DNA of 64,000 bases from Armigeres subalbatus. Taxonomy: Eukaryota > Arthropoda > Insecta > Diptera > Culicidae. The notes beneath the pieces were generated by a model that saw only the letters and a program-made list of their open reading frames with translations, was not told the origin of the DNA and searched no databases. The stretch is from the NCBI RefSeq assembly GCF_024139115.2, contig NW_026942816.1, positions 62,001 through 126,000 on the forward strand, written 5' to 3'. Position numbers and translations under genes: made by a program. Below are positions 9,984 to 20,049 of this stretch, in pieces; within the stretch, counting starts at the first letter, position 1; each line of letters begins with the position of its first letter.

Positions 9984-11858
9984 CAGGCCTGGTAGTGGGT
10001 TACTTTTTTCGGGCAAGTCACTAAAAAGTCTCTTTTTTCTACCATAAGTCACTAAAGTCACTTTTTCTCGCAAAATATCATTTTGAAACTATTGACTTAG
10101 ATTTTTTTTTAAATAAAGCTTTATGTATCCGTCGGATGATGTTTTGATCATGGCGGAAATGAAATTACGGATCTTGCAAAAATGATCGCTCAGAAACTTC
10201 GCCAGCCATTTAACTCGCTGCTGTTATTCGCATTTCACCAGTAGCTAACGAAAGGTGGTTTACGTCACAATTTTTAAATTGGTATACAGTCATGCAAGCA
10301 GGAGACCTGTCGATTCCGATTTTGTTTTAAAGCTTAAACTTTATACAGTAGGTAGGTGAAGGTTGGAAGACGTTATTTCTTGGGAGACTTGACCCTTGGG
10401 AGACTTAATTCTCCGCTATTTTACCGAAATCGCATATCTGTCCCATCTTTGCTGGGTTTCCTATTCATACAAATATGTGATTCACGGCAACATAGTAGTA
10501 TTGTTGTAACGTATTTTTATTATAGATCCTCTAAACAAATGATCGTTATGTGGCGGGTTATTTTTTGATTGACAACCTTATTCACTCTATTATTTACTGT
10601 GTTTTGTCCCTCCTAAAGATTGCTTTGAATAACTTCTCCTAATAATGACAAAATGCTATCATTATATTCACAGCATAAAGCCGTAAATGTGCTTCACTGA
10701 TAAAAATGCCAACATCCCACCACATTTTCAGGAAAATTGGATTTCGCGGTGTTGCCACAATATGAGGAGATTTGATCATTGAGACTTGAGAAGTTTGCCA
10801 AAAAAAATTCAAGAAAATATAAATTGTTCTCAAGCGGCTATTTTTTGTAGATCTGACAGATGTAATGAAGGGTTTGCTCTAATAAAATGTTTATTGAGTA
10901 GATATCATAGAGAAAGAATCAAGTCTCCCCAATTTTGAAGATTGCATGCGCTATCAAATTCCATAGCAAAACTCGTTCATGAATAACCACAGCAAGTTGG
11001 AAAATCTGCGTATTTTGGAGAGAAATTATTTTAAAATTCAGAAAGCATGATCGTGCTTTCAATCTCAGGCTCGTTGTACCTGAATCGTTTTCGTTTTCTA
11101 CCAAAACGATCCGTACTGTTGTTACTTTTGCACTTAAAATTCCAATAACTTCCGTGACACCTATGACAAATCGTAGAGTTCTCTGCATCTTTCTTTATTA
11201 GATGTTCAGCTAATCCAGTGAACGTAATTTTCACTCATTCTCACAAGAAGAGAATGCTCATTCACGCAGATTTTTGCCTAGAAATCATTTTTCGGAAAAG
11301 GAAAATAGGTCTTATGAGTGATAACCATGTTTCGCTCACTTCCAGTGGCGTAAAAATTTGATCTGCTCGCAAGACTACTCATAGTTTTGAGTAGTCCTGC
11401 TTTTGACTGATATTTAGTAATATTTCCGTAGGATTCAAAGAGAGGGCAATACAATTTTACTTAGTCACTGAGTAGATTAAAGTTAGCGTGTACAATTTTC
11501 GTTTCTCTTCTGAGTTCGTTCTAAGAGAAAAGAGTGGTGAATGAAAGATATTTTCCGCCACAAATTACGAAAAATAAAGATTCTCATTCGACCCAAAAAC
11601 GCTTGATTTCGTCTCATCGAACTTGCAACTGAAACTGAAAGTCACTATTTGGTCACTTTTTCTGCAACTGAAAGTCACTATTTGGTCCCTTTTTTTGTCA
11701 GCTTTCGAGGATGGAGAGATGCGGCCTCGAACCGTGCATTGTGGCGTCAAATTGTTGATTCAGTGTTATCTGTTTAGATGTTAACTAAATAAATGAATTT
11801 CGTCAGCTTTGGTCACTAAAGTCACTATTTTGAGCGCCATCGGTCGCTACCAGCCTTG
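9984..11858. mobile_element. 1.9-kb hAT-like insertion within the RTE element
   Basis: The left end CAGGCCTGGTAGTGGG and the right end, reverse-complemented, CAAGGCTGGTAGCGACC are imperfect inverted repeats. TATTACC stands on both outer sides (9977-9983 and 11859-11865). The insertion separates the RTE endonuclease tail (SDHYLV) from the linker that should follow it. Subterminal regions repeat AGTCACTAAAGTCACT near 10048-10065 and AAGTCACTATTTGGTC near 11638-11690. The interior has no recognisable transposase. The 7-bp duplication may be an eroded 8-bp hAT footprint. Confidence 0.65.
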
Positions 11859-11908
11859 TATTACCAGATAGTGGTCAGAGCCGATATTTGGGCTTCGGAA
11901 CGTCCTCA
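11859..11908 (-). pseudogene. RTE endonuclease tail with SDHYLV motif
   Basis: This sliver encodes VRTFRSPNIGSDHYLV on the minus strand, the end of an RTE endonuclease with the catalytic SDH. It is stranded between two insertions (9984-11858 and 11909-14378). It joins the N-terminal endonuclease part at 14379-14835, which ends in NVIDVRT. The shared bases coding VRT are the 8-bp target duplication. Confidence 0.85.
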
Positions 11909-12340
11909 CAGTGCTGCAAAGTGTCACCGTACAAGTCACACAAAGCGTGACAATAACAAAATCCAGGTCATGTGTCAAGTACTCAATTGTGATGCTCAAT
12001 GTGGATCTTACATGCTTGGTGTAACGATCACCATGAAAGTGACATTTTAGCAACTAGCGCTTGGTCACTCACCATGTCTTCACTTCTTCTGCCTGTGATC
12101 ACCAGCATGAATGATAGGAAAACTTTCCTGATGTTGTGGTTGTCATATCCGTGTCATCTTGACTATCGTGATGATCACTTGACCTATGCGGTGTTTGGTT
12201 CGAAATCAACGCTCGGCAGCAATGGAATAATCCACTTAGCGGAATTAATGGATTTTTGCTGTGATAAAAATGCTTGAAGCCAAAATAGAATTTTTGGGAA
12301 CATTTAAGTGTTCTTATTGTTTATATTGACTTTTTGTGCA

Positions 12341-12546
12341 ATAAGCCATTTTATGAGACAGATTTGAACAGCTGATCGAAATTTTGAGTGGACGGCTCGG
12401 TCTTTGTTTTGGTAAATTTGCATGTAAACCATCATCATTTCGTCATCATCATCATCATTTCATTTCATTTTCGCAAATGTTCCTTGTAAAATGTAAATAT
12501 TAGTGTTTGGTCTCCTGTCATTTGAGCTTTCTATGAAATGGCTTAT
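12341..12546. mobile_element. MITE with ATAAGCCATTTTATGAGAC end, copy A
   Basis: It begins ATAAGCCATTTTATGAGACA and ends with the inverse, TGAAATGGCTTAT. A highly similar copy lies at 41843-42051 (shared words TCGAAATTTTGAGTG and CATCATCATCATTTCAT). It ends exactly where the next MITE begins. Confidence 0.75.
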
Positions 12547-12767
12547 AGGGGAACTGTTCCGTTTTCAATCTCACTGTACATATATTGATCTCATAGCGAA
12601 ACAAAGAAATTCCGCACCAATTTCGTCGCTTCTTTTTGCTAACATGCATGCTCACTGCTGAAAAAAATCACAAAAATAATAAACAAACAAAATACCTTTT
12701 CATTGCTTTGTTTTTCGTGAGACCAATATCGGAGCTATGAGATGAAGTCCAGGAGCAGTAACCCTAT
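12546..12767. mobile_element. MITE with TAGGGGAACTGTTC end, copy B
   Basis: An inverted relative of 6536-6759: TAGGGGAACTGTTCCGTTTT at the left, CATTGCTTTGTTTTTCGTG within, and a degraded AACCGTTCCCC-type right end. It abuts the preceding MITE with no spacer, so one may have inserted next to or into the other. Confidence 0.65.
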
Positions 12768-12800
12768 TTTAAGAGGTGCTATTAAAAGAAAAGTACATAC

Positions 12801-13938
12801 ATAATTTTTCCAAATTTGATCCAGACTATCTTTTGAAAAAGGCCAAATTTTTTTTATTGATTTTTTCAAATGGATACAATTAAAAAACGACGCATCCTAC
12901 AAAAAAATGTTGTATGGGTGACTATCGCAAAATCAGTCAAAGTTTCTAATAAAGATATCGGAAACAATTCAAATTGAGCCCTACACTGAAAAAAAATCAG
13001 TTTCAACAGTTTCAAAAATTAAAACTCGATTTGCGAAATACGCTTTTTTTGATTTGTATGAAATTGTGTCTCAAGATAGGTGATTATGTTCCCTACCAAC
13101 CGTCCATACATCGCAAGCTTGACACTTTTAAGGGAAAAAAGTTTTTCTAACAAAAAATTTTTCTTGTCGGAATTGATTTTTTTTCTCAGTGTCAAGGTGT
13201 GCCAGTGGATTTAACATATACATACATATATTTAAATATTCCTGTACAGTCAAGCAGAGCACAATATTTAGGTCGTAACTAATCGCAACGGATAAAAATA
13301 CACTGAAAATAATTTCGACAAGAAAAAGTTTTTGTTAGAAAAACTTTTTTTCCTTCAAAGTGCCCAGCTTGCGATGTATGGACGGTTGGTAGGGAACATA
13401 ATCACCTACACTACTAAAAATCCACACATATTTATTGGCAAAAATCCATAGATTTAACTTATGATGTATATCAGCGCACACATAAACAATCTCCACACGA
13501 ACTACTAATAAAATATATATCCAAATAAACTTTATGTGTGGTCTCAAATTAGCAATTATTTAATTTATGTGTTGTTCTATATCGATTATATTAGGGTGGA
13601 GCTATTGCAAAAATCTATAACGGCGACACATATATCTTATACAAATGTTTTTGGCAGTGTATCTTGAGACACAATTTCATACAAATCAAAAAAAGCGTTT
13701 TTTCGCAAATCGAGTTTTAATTTTTGAAACTGTTGAAACTGATTTTTTTTCCAGTGTAGGGCTCAATTTGAATTGTTTCCGATATCTTTATTAAAAACTT
13801 TGACTGATTTTGCGATAGTCACCCATATAACATTTTTTTGTAGGATGCGTCGTTTTTTGATTGTATCCATTTGAAAAAATCAATAAAAATAATTTGGCCT
13901 TTTTCAAAAGATAGTCTGGATCAAATTGGTAAAAACTT
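12801..13938. mobile_element. Long inverted-repeat (foldback) element, about 1.1 kb
   Basis: The left arm (12801-13192) and right arm (13300-13938) are reverse complements over nearly 390 bases. For example CCAAATTTGATCCAGACTATC pairs with GATAGTCTGGATCAAATTGG, and AACCGTCCATACATCGCAAGC pairs with its inverse near 13370. A short loop of about 107 bases separates them. The right arm is longer because a 251-bp element has inserted (13409-13659). It encodes no protein. Such a hairpin would yield double-stranded RNA if transcribed. Confidence 0.8.
13409..13659. mobile_element. TA-flanked MITE inside the right arm of the foldback
   Basis: It starts CACTACTAAAAATCC and ends GTTTTTGGCAGTG, inverted ends of about 12 bases, with TA on both sides (13407-13408 and 13660-13661). 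The untouched left arm shows the empty site, CACCTATCTTGAG in reverse complement, proving a clean insertion at one TA. A TA duplication and CACT ends fit the Tc1/mariner-related type. Confidence 0.85.
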
Positions 13939-13943
13939 AGTTA

Positions 13944-14070
13944 GAGCCATTCACAAATACGGCCCATACAAATTTCAGAACCCTCCCATACAAAATACGT
14001 TACGAGAGGGTGGGTGGGGCTTTCAGCCCCCAGGTCCATTTTAGCGTTATGTAATTTGTGAATGAACCCT
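13944..14070. mobile_element. Short MITE with GAGCCATTCACAAAT ends
   Basis: It starts GAGCCATTCACAAATACG and ends GTAATTTGTGAATGAACCCT, imperfect inverted repeats of about 20 bases. The G-rich middle (GAGAGGGTGGGTGGGG) and ACGTTA words resemble the 57004-57148 element, so they are probably related families. Confidence 0.55.
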
Positions 14071-14378
14071 TAATTTAACTATTGATTTATCCAATTTATC
14101 AATTAAAAACGACGTCAGTCCAATCAAACGACAACAAAATCAATCAATAACGGTGCTCACCTGCACTTTTGACAGCTGACCGACCTGATGCTCTTTATGG
14201 CTCTCAGCTTGTGGTTGTCAATCTGGGTGTCACGCTTACCGAAGGTACTCACGTGTCAGCTTCTACATGTCACGATGCGCTTGCAGTGATTGTCAGTAAA
14301 GAACATCGTTTAAAAGCGTGGTGGTTTTTGTTTTCATATCTGATCATCTGGTGATGGTCACGACATTTTGCAAGACTG

Positions 14379-14835
14379 CGTCCTCACATCTATGACATTT
14401 GTGAAATTCCGACCGTCCACCAAAACATGATCGATTTGAGAACACGTATCGCCACTTGGGTGTCTCCAGATGTGCTTTCGTAAATTATAATAAAATAAAA
14501 ATTCGTAAATAAAAATTGACTAGCCTTAGGCCGTTGTCATTGGTAGTTGCGACATGTGCGTTTGCGTCACCGATGATGCATTTCACGTCATGTTTTGGAC
14601 ATTCTCTGTAAATCTTGTCTAGGGGTTCATAGAACTCATCCTTCACATCATCGGGTTTGTCGTTGGTTAGTGCGTATGCAATGTATGATCAAGCTGTAGT
14701 TGAAGAATTTGCTTTTTCTCAAGCAGGGTGTAGGTTCCAACAGAGTCCCAACGTTCCAAGTATCGAGTTTCCAATCAGTTTTCTTTTCCGATTGTTCATT
14801 CGTGTATTTACGATTACATTTTCGTGATTGATTGT
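14379..14835 (-). pseudogene. RTE-clade retrotransposon, N-terminal endonuclease
   Basis: The minus strand encodes WKLDTWNVGTLLEPT (endonuclease start, usually TWNVRTLLEP), then CPKHDVKCIIGDANAHV and TNDNGLRLVNF, and finally QIDHVLVDGRNFTNVIDVRT. These are ordered RTE-type endonuclease landmarks, with GDAN as the metal-binding loop and QIDHV as the later catalytic block. The reading frame is shifted several times. Its 3' continuation is at 11859-11908, then 8721-9983. A SINE with an 18-bp target duplication interrupts the 5' side at 14836. Confidence 0.85.
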
Positions 14836-15453
14836 TGAAAGCGGGCTTGGTAGTCATATGGCTCCTGCTTCTGCCTCATACGCAGGAGGTCGTGGGTTCA
14901 ATCCCAGGTCCGTTCCATTCTCCTACTTTGTATCTTTCTCTATATTTCTCATGTTCTAGCAATCGCTAGAACTGGAAATGGACTTCCATACCGTTTCCAT
15001 TACTATTCCTATACCTTCAACTCGTTTGTAACAGTAATCTGCTAGAATTGGAAATGAACTATAGAGCTCGTTTCCTACATCCAATTAGAAATTCTATCAG
15101 TTGCTTTCTCCTATCTATCACATTGGCAGCTCGTTAACCAAGACGGACCTCTGCCTCTCGAACCTACCCCAAAAAATTCCAACAAATTCCGCATGAACTC
15201 GTGGCAAGTGCAGAGGTATATTCGGCTTGCAGTGGGCGAGTGATTGCATCATCATTTCCTCCCCCTTCCCTACATTGACTTGCATTCTGACGTGGCAGGC
15301 GCCAGTATGACCTAACAAATGAGATCACCAGTACTTGTACATTGAAGATGTGAGCTAGTCCCAAGCAAACATCTGTTGGTTCCCTGTGCAAGAACAGCTG
15401 ATCTGGTCATAATGGAGTAGCAACTACGAGCAGTCAATCAAGCTCAAGCTTAT
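14836..15453 (+). mobile_element. tRNA-derived SINE with 18-bp target duplications
   Basis: The body is flanked by perfect direct repeats ATTTTCGTGATTGATTGT (14818-14835 and 15454-15471). Its head carries a pol III box A-like TGGTAGTCATATGG (14849-14862) and a perfect box B, GGTTCAATCCC (14895-14905), in a tRNA-like context. Shorter related heads lie at about 23380-23470 (minus) and 60552-60740 (plus). At about 618 bases it is long for a SINE, so the downstream part may be a composite or LINE-derived tail. Feilai is the known tRNA-derived SINE of Aedes aegypti; identity to it was not tested. Confidence 0.82.
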
Positions 15454-15471
15454 ATTTTCGTGATTGATTGT

Positions 15472-15900
15472 AGATTTTTCGGTATACTGCCTTACCAGGG
15501 CTGCGATACCTAACCACGTGATGGGGCTGCCATCTTAGGAATAGCTGACGTGACACCGCATTTCTTGTTCAGCCGCCCGCTACGGGTCAGACGCTGTTTT
15601 GGGCCGCCCCTAACATGGGGAACAGACGCTCATGCAGGTTTGATTGAAGGTCCCCACTGTAGAAATAAGCTAGTGCGCTATGAGCGGCACACGGTCGATT
15701 TGACAGTGCCTGCTTTTGTGGGAATTGGGACTTGTGAGGACCAGGGCTATGTTTGTCGCCCCTTGCCAGATTTTAACTAACCATTTCGTAGCCCTCTGCT
15801 AGAAAGCAATGTTTATCATTACGAAGAGGTTAACACGAAGATAATGCCGGGCTTCATCAACCACTTAGATATTATGGCATATCAGGTATCAGAACGTCGG
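15472..15900 (-). other. Probable 5' region of the RTE element
   Basis: More GC-rich than its flanks and immediately 5' (minus strand) of the RTE endonuclease start once the SINE is removed. It has no coding motif. Assignment to the RTE 5' untranslated region rests on position only. Confidence 0.35.
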
Positions 15901-16350
15901 CTCCAGGGGCACGTTCACCTCACTTTGGGAGATTTGTTCTATCGCCTCCAGTAGCCTTGCAAGCAGGGGTAACAACGAAGTGTGTAAAGAACTGCGGTTT
16001 ACAAGATTCTCTTCCAGAAAACCGAGAACTCATAACCGGTATGTACAAGAGAGTGCTTCTTGTTTGAGATGTAATACATATGTGTTGTGGGACCGAACCA
16101 GTCATTGCCATTAGGCACATCCTTCGAAGATGCCCCAATTTAGACTGGATTGTTCTCACTTCACCCTTTTGCAACCACACAAGAAGTCATCCATGAGATA
16201 TCCATTTGATATATTTTGGTTTAAGACCTCAAGTTGTACCAAAAGTTCTTCGACATTGTCCGAAAGCGATACGCGCCATTTTGACTCGGAACTCAATGTT
16301 AACCAAATCGAAATTCCACCATATGGCACGGTGTTCCTGTTCATGTTTTG
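15901..16350 (-). other. Decayed coding-like stretch, family unknown
   Basis: Two overlapping minus-strand frames, 16344-16156 and 16180-15920, join at a frameshift near 16170 around the shared words CKRVK and KGEVRT. One contains HLRRMCLMAMTGSVPQH, faintly like the post-RT region of R1/Jockey elements (QRL-CL-ITGA). That resemblance is weak and other origins are possible. Confidence 0.25.
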
Positions 16351-16450
16351 AATACCCTGATTGGGAAAATTAGGAGATGTGTTATAAATTAACCGATTCT
16401 ACGTAACAACACTGGAATATTGAAAACAGAAACGTTTCAATCATAACATA

Positions 16451-16829
16451 CAGTGTTGTAAAATGTCATTTGCATTCGTTTGTATAATTTTCCCAGAACT
16501 TTTTCCAGAAGGTAGCTATCAATTCATGATGTATGACGAACTTATAGCTTTTAAATGTGCCTACAACTTTGTCTAACAAGACATTGCTGTAAATATGTAA
16601 TCTGGGGCGTGGGAGGCAAAATGTCATTCAAATGACATTATGTCAAATGACACGTGACATTTTGGAGAGTTTTCACTCTCCAGCCTCAGATGTTATATTT
16701 AGAGCAATGTACCCTTGGGCAAAAATATAGCCCTACTCAAGCGTTATGAGTACATCTAAAAATATGCAATAAATTTGGCTTCTAAAGAAAGTTATGAACA
16801 AATTAGTCAAATGACATTTTACAAGCCTG
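16451..16829. mobile_element. hAT-type MITE, copy B, with 8-bp target duplication
   Basis: An inverted relative of 8323-8712. It begins CAGTGTTGTAAAATGTCATT and ends GACATTTTACAAGCCTG. Perfect 8-bp duplications ATAACATA flank it (16443-16450 and 16830-16837). The internal word TGTCATTCAAATGACATTAT is conserved with copy A. Confidence 0.88.
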
Positions 16830-17127
16830 ATAACATAACTTATTAGAGGTCTTTAATTAGGTTATTCAGAAACGCAAAAAAAATGAAAATTTCATCTTTA
16901 AGAAAATAAAATACGTCGAGCTGTGCTATTTGCTACAGTTATGTTAAACTATTGCTAATATCCGCTATTGTAATCCACCACAGACGTCAAAAGTTTCAGC
17001 AAAATCGCTATGGACACTTTCCGAAGCTTGTTCTACTCGACAGCGATATCACCCATGGCATCCCTTGCAGATATGTCCTGAAGACTTTTGATTTCGAAGA
17101 AATCCTGAAGCTGCTTGTCGTACGAGT

Positions 17128-17332
17128 GTTAGAACAAAAGATATTTTAGTTACTAGATAAAGATTGTCGCTTCGGTTCCCTTTGTTCTGCTGTCCGGAAC
17201 ATGTTGGGTACCAAGCTGTCAAATCGTATTTCTATGACATTTAGCTCCCCTATCCTCGCCAGCAAAAGATGTTCCGGACAGCGACGACAGCGACAATTTT
17301 TATCTAGTAACTAAAAAATCTTTTGTTCGAAC
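17128..17332. mobile_element. MITE with about 45-bp inverted ends
   Basis: The left end GTTAGAACAAAAGATATTTT and the right end AAAAATCTTTTGTTCGAAC are inverted copies. The match extends inward through TTAGTTACTAGATAAA and GATTGTCGCT. The middle holds two further inverted words, TGTCCGGAACAT and ATGTTCCGGACA. No clear target duplication was found. Confidence 0.7.
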
Positions 17333-17515
17333 GTATATCAAATCTGCAGCTGTAATGCTATCGGCATTCGGGCCTTTCACTGATCTCTTTCATTGCCACC
17401 AGGTTTATCTATTGTCTGTAGTTATAAGCACAACGTAGGATAAATCAGACGTATGTACAAATTGTTCTCTGTTCACAACTCAATAAGGATGTGATCGAAC
17501 CTCTTTCCCTACTAC

Positions 17516-18261
17516 TTGCGCGTTCAACGAGCTTTTTTTTTCTTTCAAATGAGCCTCGAACTTGACACCAGCAGATTGTCGGAAGTTTTTCCTCTCCTAT
17601 TCCGCAATTCGACGGTTGATTTTACCGTCTCGAAAACTTTCTTGTGTAGAAAGGTTGATATTGAAGCTTCACCAGAACATGAATCAGAGGAAACATCATT
17701 AAGCATACTTGTCAGATTACTATCTGAAGATCAGAAACTGTACAGGAATGTTTCTTTCCTGGTCCAATTTCAGAGAAGCACAGAGAGCACATTCGTTTGA
17801 CCTCCTTAGCCTCCTTAGCCTGGCCTACATTTAATATGGGGCGACCTGACTTTGGCTTTACCGAATTGGCCAATCTCGATTGAAGTTCGAACGGCTTTGC
17901 AGATTTCATGTAAATTTATGGACCGCTTAAAATTTCCTGCAGCATACTTATCACAAACAAATCTTCATGTTCCGCATAGGACTGCCAGACAACTATCCGA
18001 TCAGAAACTGTACAGGAATGTTTCTTTCCTGGTCCAATTTCAGAGAAGCACACAGAGCACATTCGTTTGACCTCCTTAGCCTGGCCTACATTTAATCTGG
18101 GGCGACCTGACTTTGGCTTTACCGAATCGGCCAATCTCGATCGAAGTTCGAGCGGCTTTGCAGATTTCATGTAAATTTATGGACCGCTTAAAATTTCCTG
18201 CAGCATACTGATCACAAACCAATCTTCATGTTCCGCATAGGACTGCCGGACAACTACCCTC
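17516..18261 (-). pseudogene. Tandemly duplicated C-C-H-C domain pseudogene, repeat-family protein
   Basis: The minus strand holds two tandem copies, about 270 bp apart (17731-18000 and 18001-18261), of a segment encoding KPKSGRPRLNVG followed by MCSVCFSEIGPGKKHSCTVS. The CxxC...HxC spacing looks like a small zinc-binding module. Further 3' (17715-17520) a frame encodes SNLTSMLNDVSSDSCSGEAS and VKSTVELRNRRGKTSDNLLV. The order GRP, CxxC, HxC, then a linker with an NL block recalls a repetitive protein family dispersed in arthropod and cnidarian genomes, probably mobile-element encoded. The duplicated copy differs by a 9-base repeat of CCTCCTTAG. No intact gene remains. Confidence 0.5.
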
Positions 18262-18557
18262 ACGATGCTTAAAATCACTGAAGAAGTAGGCACTGATTGT
18301 GGTTTTTTGACTCTTCGATATTTTTTTCACACCATTTTCAACTACCAAAACACGTGTTTATTAACAATACTGCTGTTCAAATGAAACTCTTGCTTATTAC
18401 TTTCGCTATTAGACTTTTCGAGAAGTTTTCAAATCAGAAAATATTCTCACTACCATAGTTCGATTGACAACTTCTATCGATTGCCGGAAAAAATGCTCAG
18501 CCTACTGATCGTAACAAATCAACAAAAAGTACAGTGAAGCCTACAGAAAAACGAATA

Positions 18558-18807
18558 CAGTAGCCGTTCGATAACTGCAAAGTGTTTACTTTTCAGTTAA
18601 CGAATGCCGTTCGATAACTGCAACGCATTCTAGACGTCAAACGGTTGGCAATCGACGTCAGATGCAATAAAAGTGCATCTAAATGTGCAGCGCAATGCAG
18701 CTGTCGTTGAGTTTGACATCAGTTTGAAGTTTGCGGTCCGATAACTGCAACACTGTTGCAACTATCGAATTGCAGTTAAATGACTTGCAGTTATCGAACG
18801 TCTACTG
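18558..18807. mobile_element. pogo-like MITE with CAGTAG ends and TA target
   Basis: It starts CAGTAGCCGTTCGATAACTG and ends CGAACGTCTACTG, flanked by TA (18556-18557 and 18808-18809). CAGTAG termini with TA duplication are typical of pogo/Tigger-type elements. The word GTTCGATAACTGCAA and its inverse recur about five times inside, so the element can fold in several ways. Confidence 0.8.
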
Positions 18808-19061
18808 TACATTGCAAATATATTTTCTTCGATAAATTCTTGTCATCAACAAATCTTAATAAAAACACGTATTTTTAATGTTTTTTAATTTGTATACATA
18901 ATTAAATAATAATTGAAAAATGTCTGCATATTGAGCATTATGCATCTGATTCTCAAACAACGAAAAGTACATTTGATATGGACTACACTGTAGGCAAGTG
19001 GGAACATGTTTTGGTTTTACAAATCTGTGGTTTACATTGCAGAAACAAGTGAAATTCTTTA

Positions 19062-19780
19062 TAGGGGAAGTGAGGGTAGGACGCCCACGTTAAGGAAAAT
19101 GCCATTTTTATCAATGAAAACCACCATTTCAGCCAGTTTTCATCAGCGCATACTGAAGAACAGCATATCTGCGACTGACTACCGATAACAGATATCTAAT
19201 TGTCCATTTTATTGCACAGAAATTTGATTTTTAAAAAGCACCTGAAAAAAAATGATTTTGAAACCATGCGGGGTGAGATGCGCCAGTGGATGGGTTAAAA
19301 CGTGCATGTGCTTATCGTACCTATTTTCATTTTAATTGCCTACATTAAGGCAATTAACCGAATGTTTCAGCTGTTTCGGTCATACGAAATGAGCATGGGC
19401 GTAATGCCCCACGACGACCTCAGAAGTTTGAAGGCCCATAAAATCGTTTTAAAACAATTTTTGACGACGATTTCGTGTGGAACATAAAGAACACGAGTAA
19501 GCAGCATGGCTCATGGCTCAATTATTAATTTATCAATGTATAACAGCGACAGAAAGACTAAATTCCACCGAGCTAGAATTGCATCAAAACACGCAAAAAT
19601 CGTTTTTTCAAGTTTTTCATGTATAACTAGAGAAAAATCATGAAATATATGTATCCAATGGCAATATTTTTCATTGCTTTATCGTATAGACTATTGAAAA
19701 TAATCAAAATGGGGATATTTAACCTTATTCAGGGGTGGCGCGTTTTAACCCCTATGGGCGTGCTACCCCCACTTCCCCTA
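19062..19780. mobile_element. 719-bp element with TAGGGGAAGTGNGGGTAG ends
   Basis: The left end TAGGGGAAGTGAGGGTAGGA and the right end, reverse-complemented, TAGGGGAAGTGGGGGTAGCA match over about 26 bases. The termini probably include part of a TA-type target. The interior is AT-rich and has no transposase frame. Confidence 0.75.
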
Positions 19781-20049
19781 CAGATGCACACAAAATTCAA
19801 ATCGTTGTAACTTATGAATCCCTCGATGAAAAATATTTTTAAAAACGCAGAGAATGTGCTTGGATATTATACTTTTCGAGTGCCGAGTGCCGATTTCATG
19901 GACATTTTTTTTGTTAATAACGGTTTTAAGAACACCGTGTATGGAGATCCTCTCGAGGTTTTCACAGAACGTAAAGGACAAGCTTCTTCGAAAGCTTCCT
20001 CCATGTGCAACGTTGTAGTATCAACGGAAGGAGTTTCAATGGATGCTAG

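Larger units (their letters stand above)
11909..14378. mobile_element. 2.5-kb hAT-like non-autonomous element with 8-bp target duplication
   Basis: The ends CAGTGCTGCAAAGTGTC and, reverse-complemented, CAGTCTTGCAAAATGTCG are inverted repeats. The 8-bp word CGTCCTCA flanks both sides (11901-11908 and 14379-14386), and the RTE endonuclease frame is contiguous across it once it is removed. The termini resemble those of the short hAT MITEs at 8323 and 16451, suggesting a shared transposase source. It carries nested elements at 12341, 12546, 12801 (itself carrying 13409) and 13944. No transposase frame survives. Confidence 0.8.

Noticed and set aside
10356..10940. Possible small inverted-end element (GGGAGACTTGACCC against GGGGAGACTTGATTC)
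   Set aside because: The inverted match is short and lies inside the 9984-11858 insertion. No target duplication was found.
14836..14910. Possible functional tRNA gene
   Set aside because: Box A and box B are present, but no acceptor stem pairing or clean cloverleaf was found. Long target duplications show it is the head of a SINE.
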